Shown: positions 1 to 11,398, counted from the stretch's first letter. The stretch is DNA of 64,000 nt from Dokdonella sp041395345 (GCF_041395345.1 NZ_JAWLAR010000006.1:155055-219054); one strand, 5' to 3'. A program made the numbers and translations. Notes: generated from the letters alone by a model not told the origin.

Positions 1-795
<795 letters not shown>

Positions 796-799
<4 letters not shown>

Positions 800-1881
800 G
801 CCGCTTTTTCCCGCTCGAACACGGGCAGCGCACGTGGGGGAATTCCGTGCATGGCTTCGGCAATGGCATGGATATGCGCCGGGGTCGTTCCACAGCAACC
901 GCCGACCAGGTTGAGCAATCCGGAGCTGGCGAACTCGCGCAGGGTCGTCGCCATTTCTTCGGGCGTTTCGTCGTACTCGCCAAAGGCATTGGGCAGGCCT
1001 GCGTTCGGATGCGCGCTGACATAACTGCGGCATACCCGGGCCAGGGTTTCGACATGTTCGCGCAGGTCTTTGGCGCCCAGCGCGCAGTTCAGCCCGAATG
1101 ACAGCGGTCGGCTATGCGCCAGCGAGGCATGGAACGCTTCTGCGGTCTGCCCGGACAGGGTGCGTCCTGAACGATCGGTAATCGTGCCCGAGATCATCAG
1201 CGGCAATCGGCCGCCGCGCTGCCGGAAAACTTCCCCGGCGGCGTACAGCGCGGCCTTCGCATTGAGCGTATCGAAGATGGTCTCGACCATGATCGCGTCG
1301 GCGCCGCCGTCGATCAGACCTTCAACCGCCTCGCGATAGGTACCGCGCAGTTCGTCGAAGCTGGTATTGCGGAATCCCGGGTCGTTGACATCCGGGCTGA
1401 TCGAAGCCGTGCGGCTGGTCGGGCCGAGCACGCCGATGACGAAGCGGGGCTTTTGCGGTGTCTTTGCGGTAAAGGCGTCGCAACAGGCGCGCGCGATACG
1501 CGCCCCTTCGCGATTGAGTTCGTAGACGATGTGCTGCAGGTGATAGTCCGCCTGGCTGATCGCCGTGGCATTGAAGGTGTTGGTTTCGACCAGGTCGGCA
1601 CCGGCCTCCAGGTAGGCGTTGTGGACGTCGGCGATGATGTCTGGCCGGGTCAGCGAGAGCAGGTCGTTGTTGCCCTTGAGGTCATGCCCGCAGGCAGTGC
1701 CGTGTACGTGCGTGGCGTCGTGGCCATCGACGAAACGGCCGCCGCGGTAGTCCGCCTCATCCAGGTGACGGGCCTGGATCATCGTACCCATTGCGCCATC
1801 GATTATCAGGATGCGTTCCTGCAAGGCCTGTTCTAGTGCCTCCACGCGATCCGGATGCAGCCAGGCCAGTGTTTCGCTCAT
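796..1881 (-). CDS. metH: Methionine synthase, N-terminal homocysteine methyltransferase protein
   Basis: A 361-aa stand-alone homocysteine S-methyltransferase domain, the first module of MetH. It has the N-terminal signature ILIIDGAMGTMIQ and the zinc-ligand cysteines Cys266 (GLNCALG) and Cys329/330 (VGGCCGTTP). The polypeptide ends shortly after the zinc site, where the one-chain enzyme would continue into the pterin domain, which is the next gene here. Both junctions are ATGA overlaps: with the regulator upstream and with the second metH gene downstream. This points to one transcript and near-equal synthesis of the two halves. It works in the cytoplasm in methionine regeneration. Confidence 0.95.
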
Positions 1882-2804
1882 GGTTTGCGTGCCAGCAGGG
1901 TGATCACTTCGAAATGCGGGGCCTTGACCTCGCGCGTGATGCGTTCGCAGGAAAGCACTTCGAGTCCGGCGTCTGTCGCGAATGTGCGCAGTTCGGCCGG
2001 CTTGAAGCCGAGGTTGCGGTGATCGAATGGCTCGACCGCCGTGCGGTGCGCATGTTTGCCGAGGGTTGCGGCAAGCAGGCGGCCTCCCTTTGCCAGCAAG
2101 CGGGCCGCTTCGGCAACCACCGTGGCGGGTTGTTCGCTGTAGGTGAGCGCATGCATGAGCAGGATCAGGTCGAAGCGCTTGCGCCCGAAATCCAGCGCGT
2201 GCATGTCGCCCGTGACCACATCGACGTTGGCGAACGACTTGAGTCGCTCGCGCGCGGCAGTAACGACGCGCGCGCTGGCATCCACGCAAACGATCGATCG
2301 CGCGCGCGGCGCGAGCAACTCGGCGAGAACGCCGTCGCCGGAGGCGATATCGAGCACGTCGCCCGGGTCGACCAGTTGGGTCATGGCCCGAGCCAGCGTT
2401 TCCCAGGTTCGCCCGGGCGAGTAGTGCCGCTCCATGTCGCCAGCGACCGTGTCGGCCCAACCCTCGGCGCGCGCACGTTTGGCCAGGATGCCGGGCAGGC
2501 GCCGCTCGTCGTCGCTCAGCAATGCATCATCGACGGCCTCCTTGAGCGCCTGCAGCAGGGCCTTTTCGCGTGTCTCGAGCTCGCCGTTGTAGCGGTAGTA
2601 GGACGACACGCCGGCACGTCGGTCGCGCACCAGGCCGGCTTCCTTGAGCTTGGCCAGATGGGTGGAAACGCGCGGCTGGGCCAGGCGCAGCACGGCCGAG
2701 AGCTCGGCGACGGTCAGTTCCTCGCGTTCCAGCAAGGCCAGCAGGCGCACGCGGGTCGGGTCGGAGAGCAGTCGCAGCAGGGCGGAGGTCGCAGTCAGAT
2801 CCAC
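1878..2804 (-). CDS. ArsR-family regulator fused to a SAM-dependent methyltransferase domain (SahR-like)
   Basis: 308 aa. Residues 1 to about 90 form an ArsR-type winged helix (LLSDPTRVRLLALLE, then a recognition helix around RLAQPRVSTHLAKLKEAGL). Residues about 130 to 300 form a class I methyltransferase fold with the SAM loop VLDIASGDG. ArsR-methyltransferase fusions next to metH resemble the SahR group, which senses S-adenosylhomocysteine and controls SAM-cycle genes; that role is inferred from family and position. The start is GTG, with an AAAGGA ribosome site in front. The stop overlaps the metH start. A palindrome lies just upstream. It could alternatively be a true methyltransferase acting on an unknown substrate. 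Confidence 0.85.
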   Translation of the reverse strand: MDLTATSALLRLLSDPTRVRLLALLEREELTVAELSAVLRLAQPRVSTHLAKLKEAGLVRDRRAGVSSYYRYNGELETREKALLQALKEAVDDALLSDDERRLPGILAKRARAEGWADTVAGDMERHYSPGRTWETLARAMTQLVDPGDVLDIASGDGVLAELLAPRARSIVCVDASARVVTAARERLKSFANVDVVTGDMHALDFGRKRFDLILLMHALTYSEQPATVVAEAARLLAKGGRLLAATLGKHAHRTAVEPFDHRNLGFKPAELRTFATDAGLEVLSCERITREVKAPHFEVITLLARKP

Positions 2805-2816
2805 GTATTATCCTTT

Positions 2817-2834
2817 CATCTTGATCAAAAGATG
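2817..2834. promoter_or_regulatory. Candidate operator upstream of the metH operon
   Basis: Perfect 6-bp inverted repeat CATCTT/AAGATG with a 6-bp spacer, containing the inner palindrome TTGATCAA. It lies directly upstream of the ribosome site of the ArsR/methyltransferase gene, in the 236-bp divergent gap to the acyl-CoA dehydrogenase gene. Autoregulation by the adjacent regulator is the natural reading but is not shown by sequence alone. Confidence 0.45.
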
Positions 2835-3040
2835 GAAGTGCAGACTAGCGAGTGTGGCCGATGCCGTCAACGCGGCAGAGGCCGGCTTGCAGAGCTTGTT
2901 GGAGAGTGCTTCCGGGTGTTTCGAAACTGACCTGTCGATGCGTTCCATGCAGGTCGCCCGCGGGCAATTGCTGTCCTGGCAGGCACCAGAGGTCGGTACG
3001 CGATAAAATGCCCGGCCGTTTTCCGCCCCAAGGACACTTC

Positions 3041-4201
3041 ATGGATTTCCGCCTCAGCGACGACCAGCTCTCGATCCAGGCCATTGCCCGCGAGTTTGCG
3101 CAAAAGCGCATTGCCCCCGTGGCCGCCGAACTGGATGCCTCGGGAACCTTTCCGCTGGAGAACATCCGTGAAATGGGCCAGCTCGGCTTGATGGGCATCG
3201 AGGTGCCCGAGGAATACGGCGGTGCCGGAATGGATCCGGTGGCTTACGCCGTGGCCATGATCGAAATCGGCGCGGCGGATACCGCAACCTCGACCATCAT
3301 GTCGGTTAACAACTCGCTGTATTGCAACGGCATCCTCCAGCACGGCACCGAGGAGCAGAAGCAGAAGTACGTGCGTGCGATTGCCTCGGGCGAAGCGATC
3401 GGGGCCTATGCGCTGACCGAGCCGCAATCGGGTTCGGATGCATCGGCCATGCACACGCAGGCCACCCGGAACAAGGACGGCGACTGGGTCATCAATGGAA
3501 AGAAGAGCTGGATCACCTCCGGACCGGTGGCCAAGTACATCATCCTGTTCGCGATCACCACGCCAGGCATCGGCGCCAAGGGGATTTCAGCCTTCATCAT
3601 CGATACCGGACGCCCGGGCTTCCATGCCGGGAAGACCGAGCCGAAGCTCGGCATTCGCGCGTCGGCCACCTGCGAGATCGAATTTCACGACTATGTCTGC
3701 CCGGCCGAGGACATGCTGGGCCCGCAGGGCAAGGGCTTTGGCATCGCCATGGGCGTGCTCGATGCCGGCCGCATCGGCATCGCCTCCCAAGCGGTCGGCC
3801 TTTGTCGCGCCGCCTATGAAGCGAGCGTTGCCTACGTTCAGGAGCGCAAGGCCTTTGGTCAGGCGATCGGATCGTTCCAGATGATCCAGTCCAAGATCGC
3901 GGACATGAAGTGTCGACTTGATGCGGCCACCCTGCTGACCCTGCGTGCCGCCTTCGCCAAGGGCGAGGCCGACAAGAATGGTGGACGCTTCAGTACCGAG
4001 GCTGCGGTGGCCAAGCTCTACGCATCGGAAGCGGCCATGTGGATCACCCACCAGGCCGTGCAGATTCACGGCGGCATGGGTTACTCGAAGGAGATGCCGC
4101 TGGAACGCTATTTCCGCGATGCCAAGATCACCGAGATCTACGAGGGAACCAGCGAAATCCAGCGCCTCGTCATTGCCCGCAACGAAACGGGATTGCGCTG
4201 A
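3041..4201 (+). CDS. Acyl-CoA dehydrogenase
   Basis: A 386-aa FAD flavoprotein of the acyl-CoA dehydrogenase family, oxidising acyl-CoA to trans-2-enoyl-CoA and passing electrons to ETF. The product begins MDFRLSDDQLSIQAIAREFA. It has the flavin/substrate signature YALTEPQSGSDA in the first half, GGMGYSKEMPLER, and a C-terminal YEGTSEIQR whose Glu matches the catalytic base position of short/medium-chain enzymes. The open frame extends upstream to 2852, but ATG 3041 is preceded by AAGGA and gives the usual family length. It stands alone, convergent with the diguanylate cyclase gene. Chain-length specificity cannot be told. Confidence 0.92.
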   Translation: MDFRLSDDQLSIQAIAREFAQKRIAPVAAELDASGTFPLENIREMGQLGLMGIEVPEEYGGAGMDPVAYAVAMIEIGAADTATSTIMSVNNSLYCNGILQHGTEEQKQKYVRAIASGEAIGAYALTEPQSGSDASAMHTQATRNKDGDWVINGKKSWITSGPVAKYIILFAITTPGIGAKGISAFIIDTGRPGFHAGKTEPKLGIRASATCEIEFHDYVCPAEDMLGPQGKGFGIAMGVLDAGRIGIASQAVGLCRAAYEASVAYVQERKAFGQAIGSFQMIQSKIADMKCRLDAATLLTLRAAFAKGEADKNGGRFSTEAAVAKLYASEAAMWITHQAVQIHGGMGYSKEMPLERYFRDAKITEIYEGTSEIQRLVIARNETGLR

Positions 4202-4257
4202 TTGGCAGCCGGTTCGCTGTCACGCTTCCTGGAAGGCAGAGCGCATCCTGTGACGAA

Positions 4258-6072
4258 TCAGCGGGCTCTGCCGGCGCCGAGGGTCGACACGCTGGCCAGT
4301 GAAGGCGTCGCCTTTTGCTCGCTGCGCGGGTGCAACACTTCGGCAAGCACGCAGCGGTCGCGACCGCTGCTCTTGGCCAGATAGAGCGCGTTGTCGGCAT
4401 TGCGCATCAATTCCTCGGCCTTCTTGCCATGTTCGCCGAAAGTCGCCACGCCGATTGACACGGTGACCTGGCCAAGCGCGAGGTTGCGGTGCCTCACATC
4501 GAGGTTCCTCACCGCCGCGCAGATCTCCTCGGCCCGCTGCCGGGCCTGATCGGCACCGGCTTCCGGCATCAGGACGGTGAACTCCTCGCCGCCGTAACGG
4601 CAGCTGATGTCTTCGCTGCGCACGACCTGGCCGAGCAGGGTGCCGAATTGGGAGAGCAGCGCATCCCCGGCATCATGTCCATGCGTGTCGTTGAACGCCT
4701 TGAAGTGGTCGATATCGAGCATCAACACGCTGAGCGGCGCACCACGACGCTCGGCACGCTGGACTTCGCGCTCCAGCGACGCTTCGAGGTAGCGCCGGTT
4801 GAACAGGCCGGTCAGCGGATCGCGCAGGGACTGCGTGCGCAAGGTTTCCTGCAGCTTGAGGTTGGACAGGGCCATCGAGATCTGCTCGCTCGCGGCACTC
4901 GCGTTGCGCCGATCGACATCGCTGATCCTGTGCGGCGTGTTCAGGGTCACGACGCCGAGCATCTCCCCGTGCGCCATCATCGGGATACACAGGTGCCCAT
5001 GCTCCGGATGCGCGACAACTGCATGTTCGAGGTGCTTGCAGGTGAACGCCGGCAGTGTCCCGGCCAGCGGATACGCATGGCCGCGACGGAGCGCCCAGCA
5101 GTCATCGGGCGCAAAACGGGATTCGTCTTCGCTCGCCAGTCCGCCCCACTGGCTGACCGGTTCGACCAGGTTCTGCGAGGCATTGATCAGGTTGATCGAT
5201 CCCGAGGTCTGGGGCAGCAGCAGCGGTAGCGAAATGCTGAGGCCGCGGGCAGCCTCGTCCACGCTTCGGCACCCCTGCAGCATTTCGCCGAGCTCGGAAA
5301 GCTGTCGGAGCGTCTGGCTCAGGTGTTGCGCGTCCAGCAGACTCTTGCGCAGGTCGGCGTTGGCTGAACTCGCCTCGTCCATGCTGGCCAGGCGCTGGCG
5401 CTGTTCGCGGCGAACCAGGAGCATGGCAAGTCCAAGAATGAGGACGCAGAAAAGGATGGCGCCGATTGTCAGCGTGCGCGCAAGACCCGCCTGGCCGGCT
5501 GTATTCGCCTGGCGTTGCAACAGCAACTCCTGCTCCAGCTGCAACATGCGCTGGCCAAGGCCATCGATCTCCTGATCGTCGCTGCGCGATCGCAGCATCT
5601 GCGGTGTGGCGCGGGCGGCGCTTAGCCCGCCTTCCTCGTAGGTTTCAAGCACGACTCGCATCGCTTCGACACGGGCCTCCATCAGCTGCGCCATTCGCGA
5701 AATGTTCTCGTTCTGCTCGGCGTCGTCGGCGACCAGCTTCTGCAGATGGCGGATGTGCTCGGCAACCCTCGGTGCGCTGACCGCGTAGTCGGCCAGACGC
5801 TCCACGCTGCCGGAGATCAGGTAGGCGCGCTGGCTGGCCTCGGCAGTGTGCAGGCTGGCCAGGGTCTGGGTGATTTCCTGACGCACGTCCATCGAGTGGA
5901 CGACCCAGTGGTTTGCAGCAACGAAGTCACCCACCACGCGATACACCTGGACCGCGACAGCGCAGAGGATGAGGGCCATCAGCAGAAATAGCGCGTTGAC
6001 GCGCAAGCCAAGGCCGTGTCTCAGGGTTGCAGGGACAGAAACGTCAAGGCTTGCCGTGTTCGAATCTGACAT
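4258..6072 (-). CDS. Membrane diguanylate cyclase with CHASE3-like, GAF and GGDEF domains
   Basis: About 604 aa. A first membrane helix near residues 15-40 is followed by a periplasmic helical region with a CHASE3-like pattern (TLASLHTAEASQRAYLISG), a second helix near residue 200 (LTIGAILFCVLILGLAMLL), a GAF-like region, and a C-terminal GGDEF domain with the active-site variant YGGEEF. An RxxD inhibitory site (RSED) lies five residues before GGEEF, so product inhibition by c-di-GMP is expected. The enzyme would make c-di-GMP from two GTP in response to a periplasmic or GAF ligand. Start chosen at MSDSN; in-frame codons run further upstream to 6153. No EAL domain. Confidence 0.9.
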   Translation of the reverse strand: MSDSNTASLDVSVPATLRHGLGLRVNALFLLMALILCAVAVQVYRVVGDFVAANHWVVHSMDVRQEITQTLASLHTAEASQRAYLISGSVERLADYAVSAPRVAEHIRHLQKLVADDAEQNENISRMAQLMEARVEAMRVVLETYEEGGLSAARATPQMLRSRSDDQEIDGLGQRMLQLEQELLLQRQANTAGQAGLARTLTIGAILFCVLILGLAMLLVRREQRQRLASMDEASSANADLRKSLLDAQHLSQTLRQLSELGEMLQGCRSVDEAARGLSISLPLLLPQTSGSINLINASQNLVEPVSQWGGLASEDESRFAPDDCWALRRGHAYPLAGTLPAFTCKHLEHAVVAHPEHGHLCIPMMAHGEMLGVVTLNTPHRISDVDRRNASAASEQISMALSNLKLQETLRTQSLRDPLTGLFNRRYLEASLEREVQRAERRGAPLSVLMLDIDHFKAFNDTHGHDAGDALLSQFGTLLGQVVRSEDISCRYGGEEFTVLMPEAGADQARQRAEEICAAVRNLDVRHRNLALGQVTVSIGVATFGEHGKKAEELMRNADNALYLAKSSGRDRCVLAEVLHPRSEQKATPSLASVSTLGAGRAR

Positions 6073-6339
6073 CAGGATAATTCCAGGGGTCGCGCAACAA
6101 AGGCACAGCAACAGGCGTGCCAAGATCGCAAGATGTTCGACCCGGGTCGGCAATCGGAGAAGCGTGGTGGGCTGCGGTTCAGTTTGGCTGGATCAGGTGG
6201 CGACGCCCGTGCCCCTTTTGGCGTCGATCGAGGTCGGTCTGGCACACATTCGTCAGGCCGTCGCGCAGTCTTTCGGGTGGATTCCCACTGGGGTGGAGCG
6301 TATCCTCCGCGCCCACTGCACCTATCCAGACAACCTGCA

Positions 6340-9300
6340 ATGAACGCACCCCGTGCCGCCAGCGATTCCCAGCGTCTTGAGCCGATTCTCAGCCAGATTT
6401 CGACCGAGGCGGGAGCCGCCCGCCAGCGCGAGGCCCAGGCCTTCGCAGCGCACTTTTTTCGCCATGTTCCGGCCGACGACATCAAGGGTCGGGATGCCGG
6501 CATGTGGGCACGCGTGGCTCAGTTCATGCTGGAGTACCTACGCCAGCGCTCGCCGAAAACGGCCAAGATTCGCGTCTTCAATCCGCATGCCGACGCCGAG
6601 GGGTTCGACAGCAGCCATACCATGATCGCGATCTGTACGGATGACATGCCGTTCCTGGTCGACTCCGTCTCGATGGCCATCAATCAGGCCGGCCTGGCGA
6701 CCCATGCGGTCATCCATCCGATCTTCAACGTCGAGCGCGATCCGGGTGGGCATGTGCTGGCCTTTGGGGACGACCACAGCGCCTCGGGCTCGGCCGAGTC
6801 GATCATGCTTTTCGAGATCGATCGGGTTGGCAACGCGGAGGAAATCGAGGAGCTGCGCAAGGCGATTACCGCAGCCGTGGAAGATGTGCGCGCATCGGTG
6901 ACGGACTGGCCATTGATGAAGGCCAAGATGCTCGAGATCGCCGAGAAGATGCCGACCCTCAACCTGCCGTTCGACAAGGACTCCCTCGCGGAAGCCCAGG
7001 AGTTCCTGAAGTGGATCGCAGATGACCATTTCACCTTTGTCGGCTATCGCGAGTACCGCGTGGTCGAAGAGGATGGCGAGGAAGTTCTCAAACCGATCGA
7101 GAACACCGGCCTGGGCATCATGCGTGGGTCCGAAAAGGGCTTTGCCGCGCGTTCGCTGAAATCTCTGGCGGCCAGGGATCTGGAGAAGTCAGGCGCAGTC
7201 GGCGCCCTGATCCTGACCAAGACGAACTCGAGATCCCGCGTGCATCGACCGGGACACATGGATTACCTGTCCGTGCTGGGTTTTGACGGCGAGGGCAAGC
7301 CCGTTCTGGAGCAGCGCTTCCTCGGCCTGCTGACTTCCTCGGCCTACATGACCCCGCCCAAGCAGGTTCCGCTGCTGCGCGCCAACTACGAAACCATCCT
7401 CAAGCGATCCGGACTCAAGCGCGATTCGCATTCGGGCAAGGCGCTGCGGCATATCCTCGACACGCTGCCGCGCGATGAGGTTTTCCAGTGCACGGTGGAC
7501 GAGCTCTATGAAATCGCCATGGCCGTGCTCGACCTGCGCGAGCGTGCGCGCACCCGTCTTTTCGTGCGTCGCGATCGCTACGGACGCTTTTTCTCCGTGC
7601 TCGCCTATGTTCCCCGCGACCGCTTCAACACCGACGTGCGCGAGCGCATCGAGTCGATGCTGAAGAATTATTTCCATGCCGAGCGGATCGACTCGACCGT
7701 ATTGCTGGACGAGTCGCCGCTGGCCCGCGTGCACATGATCGTGAGACCCGATCCGGGCGAGCGGCCGGCATGGAACGTGGCCGAGCTCGAAGCGGCGATT
7801 GCCGAGATCGTGCGCAACTGGCAGGACGATCTACGCGAGATCCTCATCGAACGTCATGGCGAGGAACGCGGCAGCAAGCTGGCGAGCCGCTACGGCAAGG
7901 CATTGCCGGCGGGCTATATCGAGAAGGTCACGCCGCACAATGCGGCAGCGGATGTCGAGCTGGCCGCGGCCCTGGCCGATGCCGACGACATCCAGCTCAA
8001 CCTGTACCCCTCGCAGAAGCAGGAGGGTGTACTGCATTTCAAGGTGTTCCGCCTCGGTGCGGATATCACCCTGTCCGAAGTCATTCCGCTGCTCGAGAAT
8101 CTCGGCCTCAGCGTGCTCACGGAAAACCTCTACGAGATCAAGGGTGGCGGCAACTCGATCACCATCCAGGACATCCTCGTACGCCCGGGCAAGCTGGCCT
8201 TTGATCTGGAGAATCTGCGCGAATCGTTCCAGGAGGCATTCGAAAGGATCTGGCGCGGCAACGCGGAAAACGACGGCTTCAACAAGTTGATTCTCGGCGC
8301 GCAACTGAATTGGCGTCAGGTCAGCGTCCTGCGCGGTTACTGCAAGTACCTGTTGCAGACCGGCGTACCCTTTTCGCAGAGCTACATGGAACAGACCCTG
8401 GCCAGCTATCCGGACATGGCCGGTCTGCTGGTCGAGCTGTTCGAGGCGAAATTCGATCCGGCACGCCTGGAGGGCGGCGTTGAAGCCATCGAGGAAGCCC
8501 GCAGCCGCCTGCGCACGGAAATGGAAACGCTGGTGCCCGAGCAGGCCAGGGCCGACAACCCGGGCCTGATCGACGAGCTGGTCTCGAGTCGCAACCTGGA
8601 TCGTGACACCCAGGTCCGGGTCATCGCCTGGAGCATCCATACCTTGCTCGGTCGCGTCGCCAGCCTCGACGAGGACCGCATCCTGCGCGGCTTCAGCGCG
8701 GTAATCCGGGCCACCTTGCGAACCAACTTCTACCAGCGCGTGGATGGCAAGCCGCACGAATACACGAGTTTCAAGTTCGATCCTTCACAGCTGACCGAAC
8801 TGCCGAAGCCGCGTCCGTACCGCGAAATCTTCGTCTATTCGCCGCGCGTTGAAGGTGTCCACCTGCGCTTCGGACCGGTCGCCCGCGGTGGCTTGCGCTG
8901 GTCGGACCGGCGCGAGGATTTCCGCACCGAAGTGCTGGGTCTGGTCAAGGCGCAGATGGTCAAGAACACGGTGATCGTGCCGGTCGGATCGAAGGGCGGC
9001 TTCTTCGTCAAGCGGCCGCCCGCTAGTGGCGAACGCGACGCGATCCTGGCCGAAGGCGTGGCCTGCTACCGCATGTTCATCAACGGCCTGCTCGACATCA
9101 CCGACAACCTGGTCGACGGCGAGCTGGTTCATCCGCATGATGTTGTTCGCCACGACGATCCCGATCCCTACCTCGTGGTGGCTGCCGACAAGGGTACGGC
9201 GACGTTTTCCGATATCGCCAACGCGGTCAGCGCCAAGCACGATTTCTGGCTTGGCGACGCCTTTGCCTCCGGCGGCTCGGTCGGTTACGACCACAAGGGC

Positions 9301-11277
9301 ATGGGCATCACTGCCAAGGGCGCCTGGGAGTCGGTCAAGCGGCATTTCCGCGCGCTCGGTCGCGACAGCCAGGCCGAGGATTTCACTTGTGTCGGTGTCG
9401 GCGACATGTCCGGAGACGTATTCGGCAACGGCATGCTGTTGTCGAAGCATATTCGACTGGTCGCGGCATTCGACCATCGCCACATCTTCATCGACCCGAA
9501 TCCCGACGCGGCCAGCAGCTATGTCGAGCGTGAACGCATGTTCAAGATTCCGCGCTCGTCCTGGGCCGACTACGACATCAGCCTGATCTCGGCCGGCGGC
9601 GGCATCTATCCGCGCTCGGCCAAGGTCATCAAGTTGTCCGCGGAAGCAGCTGCTGCGCTCGGAATCGAGGGTGCCGAGCAGGAAATGTCGCCGAACGAGT
9701 TGCTGGTCGGCATCCTCAAGGCACCGGTCGACCTGCTCTGGAACGGCGGAATCGGCACCTATGTGAAATCGACCGGCGAAAGCCATGCCGATGCCGGCGA
9801 TCGCGCCAACAACGCGATTCGCATCAATGGCGAGGACCTGCGCTGCAAGGTGATCGGTGAAGGCGGCAATCTGGGCATGACCCAGCGCGGTCGCATCGAG
9901 GCGGCGCTCAATGGCGTGCTCCTGAATACCGACTTCATCGACAACTCGGCCGGGGTCGATACTTCCGATCACGAGGTCAATATCAAGATTCTGCTCAACG
10001 ACGCGGTCCAGCGCGGCGAGATGACGCTTGAGCAACGCAATGAATTGCTGCGCGAGATGACCGATGAGGTCGAGCGCCTGGTGCTGTTCGACAACTACCG
10101 CCAGAACGATGCGATCAGCATCATGGAGCGCATGTCGGTTGCCCGGCTCGGCTCCAAGCAGCATTTGATCCGTACCCTGGAATCGCAGGGCCTGCTCGAT
10201 CGCCAGATCGAATTCCTGCCCAGCGACAACGAGTTCGCCGAGCGCAAGGCACGCGGCGTCGGCCTGACCCGGCCCGAGCTGGCCATTCTTCTGTCCTACG
10301 CGAAAATCGTGATCTTCCAGCAGTTGCTGGATTCCGACGTGCCGGAAGATCCCTATTTGTCCAGGGAACTGCGTCGCTACTTCCCGGAACCCCTGCGCGA
10401 GCGATTCGCCGAACACATGGAACGGCATCGCCTGAAGCGCGAGATCATCGCCACGGCCGTCACGAACTCGATGGTCAATCGAATGGGTGCCACCTTCATG
10501 CTGCGCATGCAGGAAGACACCGGGCAATCGCCGGCCGCCGTTGCCAAGGCCTTCAACATCGCCCGCGAAGTGCTTGAAGCTCGCGGTCTGTGGGCTTCCA
10601 TCGAGGAACTGGACGGCAAGGTCAACGGCAATGCGCAGATCGATGCCAATCTGGCGATCTGGAAACTGCTGCGCAAGATGACGCGCTGGCTGTTGAACCA
10701 TCCCGGCGAAGTGCAGGATATCGCCGCAGCGGTCGATCGCTACTGGCCGGCCATGAACGAACTCAAGGCACGAATCGACGGCGTGGTGGGCGCGGCCGAC
10801 CGGGCCATGTTCGAAGCCAGCCGCGAACGCTGGGTCGAGCAGGGCTTCCCGGCCGATCTGGCCAACCAGCTGGCCCATTTGCCCGCGTTGAGCTCGGCCA
10901 TGGATATCGCCCTGGTTGCCCAGCAAAGTCGGCACAGCGTGGCGGAAGTGGCGACGGTCTACTTTGCCGTTGGCGAGGCGCTCAACCTGAAATGGCTGAT
11001 GGACAAGGTCGAGGATCTGCCTGTCGAGACCCGTTGGCATGCGCATGCGCGCGGTTCGCTGCGCGACGAACTCAACGCCCAGCAGCGCTCGCTGGTTTCG
11101 CAGATGCTGGCGAACGACGATGCCGGCGAGGGGGCTCATCGGGTTGCGGCCTGGATCAATCGCGACGATCCGGTCCTGAAGATGACCCTGGCCACCCTGG
11201 CCGACATGCGCAGCCAGGTCGTCATCGACTACCCGATCGTGTCGGTGGCGGTGCGTCGACTGGCGCAGTTGGTGTAG
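6340..11277 (+). CDS. gdhB: NAD-specific glutamate dehydrogenase, large (180-kDa) type
   Basis: 1645 aa, the length of the large bacterial NAD-GDH family that converts glutamate to 2-oxoglutarate and ammonia. The long N-terminal half has the regulatory region typical of the group (MPFLVDSVSMAINQAGL near residue 105). The catalytic core near residue 850 holds GGLRWSDRREDFRTE followed by VKNTVIVPVGSKGGF. The nucleotide-binding part includes FIDPNPDAASSY and VIGEGGNLGMTQ. ATG 6340 gives the standard N-terminus; the frame is open upstream to 6133 into the divergent cyclase promoter. Monocistronic, followed by two REP-type elements. The name follows the Pseudomonas homologue. Confidence 0.95.
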   Translation: MNAPRAASDSQRLEPILSQISTEAGAARQREAQAFAAHFFRHVPADDIKGRDAGMWARVAQFMLEYLRQRSPKTAKIRVFNPHADAEGFDSSHTMIAICTDDMPFLVDSVSMAINQAGLATHAVIHPIFNVERDPGGHVLAFGDDHSASGSAESIMLFEIDRVGNAEEIEELRKAITAAVEDVRASVTDWPLMKAKMLEIAEKMPTLNLPFDKDSLAEAQEFLKWIADDHFTFVGYREYRVVEEDGEEVLKPIENTGLGIMRGSEKGFAARSLKSLAARDLEKSGAVGALILTKTNSRSRVHRPGHMDYLSVLGFDGEGKPVLEQRFLGLLTSSAYMTPPKQVPLLRANYETILKRSGLKRDSHSGKALRHILDTLPRDEVFQCTVDELYEIAMAVLDLRERARTRLFVRRDRYGRFFSVLAYVPRDRFNTDVRERIESMLKNYFHAERIDSTVLLDESPLARVHMIVRPDPGERPAWNVAELEAAIAEIVRNWQDDLREILIERHGEERGSKLASRYGKALPAGYIEKVTPHNAAADVELAAALADADDIQLNLYPSQKQEGVLHFKVFRLGADITLSEVIPLLENLGLSVLTENLYEIKGGGNSITIQDILVRPGKLAFDLENLRESFQEAFERIWRGNAENDGFNKLILGAQLNWRQVSVLRGYCKYLLQTGVPFSQSYMEQTLASYPDMAGLLVELFEAKFDPARLEGGVEAIEEARSRLRTEMETLVPEQARADNPGLIDELVSSRNLDRDTQVRVIAWSIHTLLGRVASLDEDRILRGFSAVIRATLRTNFYQRVDGKPHEYTSFKFDPSQLTELPKPRPYREIFVYSPRVEGVHLRFGPVARGGLRWSDRREDFRTEVLGLVKAQMVKNTVIVPVGSKGGFFVKRPPASGERDAILAEGVACYRMFINGLLDITDNLVDGELVHPHDVVRHDDPDPYLVVAADKGTATFSDIANAVSAKHDFWLGDAFASGGSVGYDHKGMGITAKGAWESVKRHFRALGRDSQAEDFTCVGVGDMSGDVFGNGMLLSKHIRLVAAFDHRHIFIDPNPDAASSYVERERMFKIPRSSWADYDISLISAGGGIYPRSAKVIKLSAEAAAALGIEGAEQEMSPNELLVGILKAPVDLLWNGGIGTYVKSTGESHADAGDRANNAIRINGEDLRCKVIGEGGNLGMTQRGRIEAALNGVLLNTDFIDNSAGVDTSDHEVNIKILLNDAVQRGEMTLEQRNELLREMTDEVERLVLFDNYRQNDAISIMERMSVARLGSKQHLIRTLESQGLLDRQIEFLPSDNEFAERKARGVGLTRPELAILLSYAKIVIFQQLLDSDVPEDPYLSRELRRYFPEPLRERFAEHMERHRLKREIIATAVTNSMVNRMGATFMLRMQEDTGQSPAAVAKAFNIAREVLEARGLWASIEELDGKVNGNAQIDANLAIWKLLRKMTRWLLNHPGEVQDIAAAVDRYWPAMNELKARIDGVVGAADRAMFEASRERWVEQGFPADLANQLAHLPALSSAMDIALVAQQSRHSVAEVATVYFAVGEALNLKWLMDKVEDLPVETRWHAHARGSLRDELNAQQRSLVSQMLANDDAGEGAHRVAAWINRDDPVLKMTLATLADMRSQVVIDYPIVSVAVRRLAQLV

Positions 11278-11305
11278 GAAGGCCAGGGCGCGATTGAATG
11301 CTTCC

Positions 11306-11375
11306 GTAGGCCCTCTCAGCGGTGATGCCTTTCGCCATGGCGCGGCAAAGACATCGCGGCTGACGCCCCTCCTAC
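11306..11375. repeat. GTAG-headed inverted repeat pair (REP/BIME-like), copy A
   Basis: Starts with GTAGG and ends with CTCCTAC. The inner arms contain GATGCC and ACATCGC, and each half holds a small CTCAGC or GGCTGAC hairpin. It matches the layout of the 37.5-kb array units in degraded form. It lies in the gap after the glutamate dehydrogenase gene. Confidence 0.7.
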
Positions 11376-11398
11376 AAAATCGTGGGGCATGCGGGATC

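Noticed and set aside
2852..3040. N-terminal extension of the acyl-CoA dehydrogenase
   Set aside because: The extension is Cys/Pro/Arg-rich and unlike the family; ATG 3041 has a ribosome site and the normal N-terminus.
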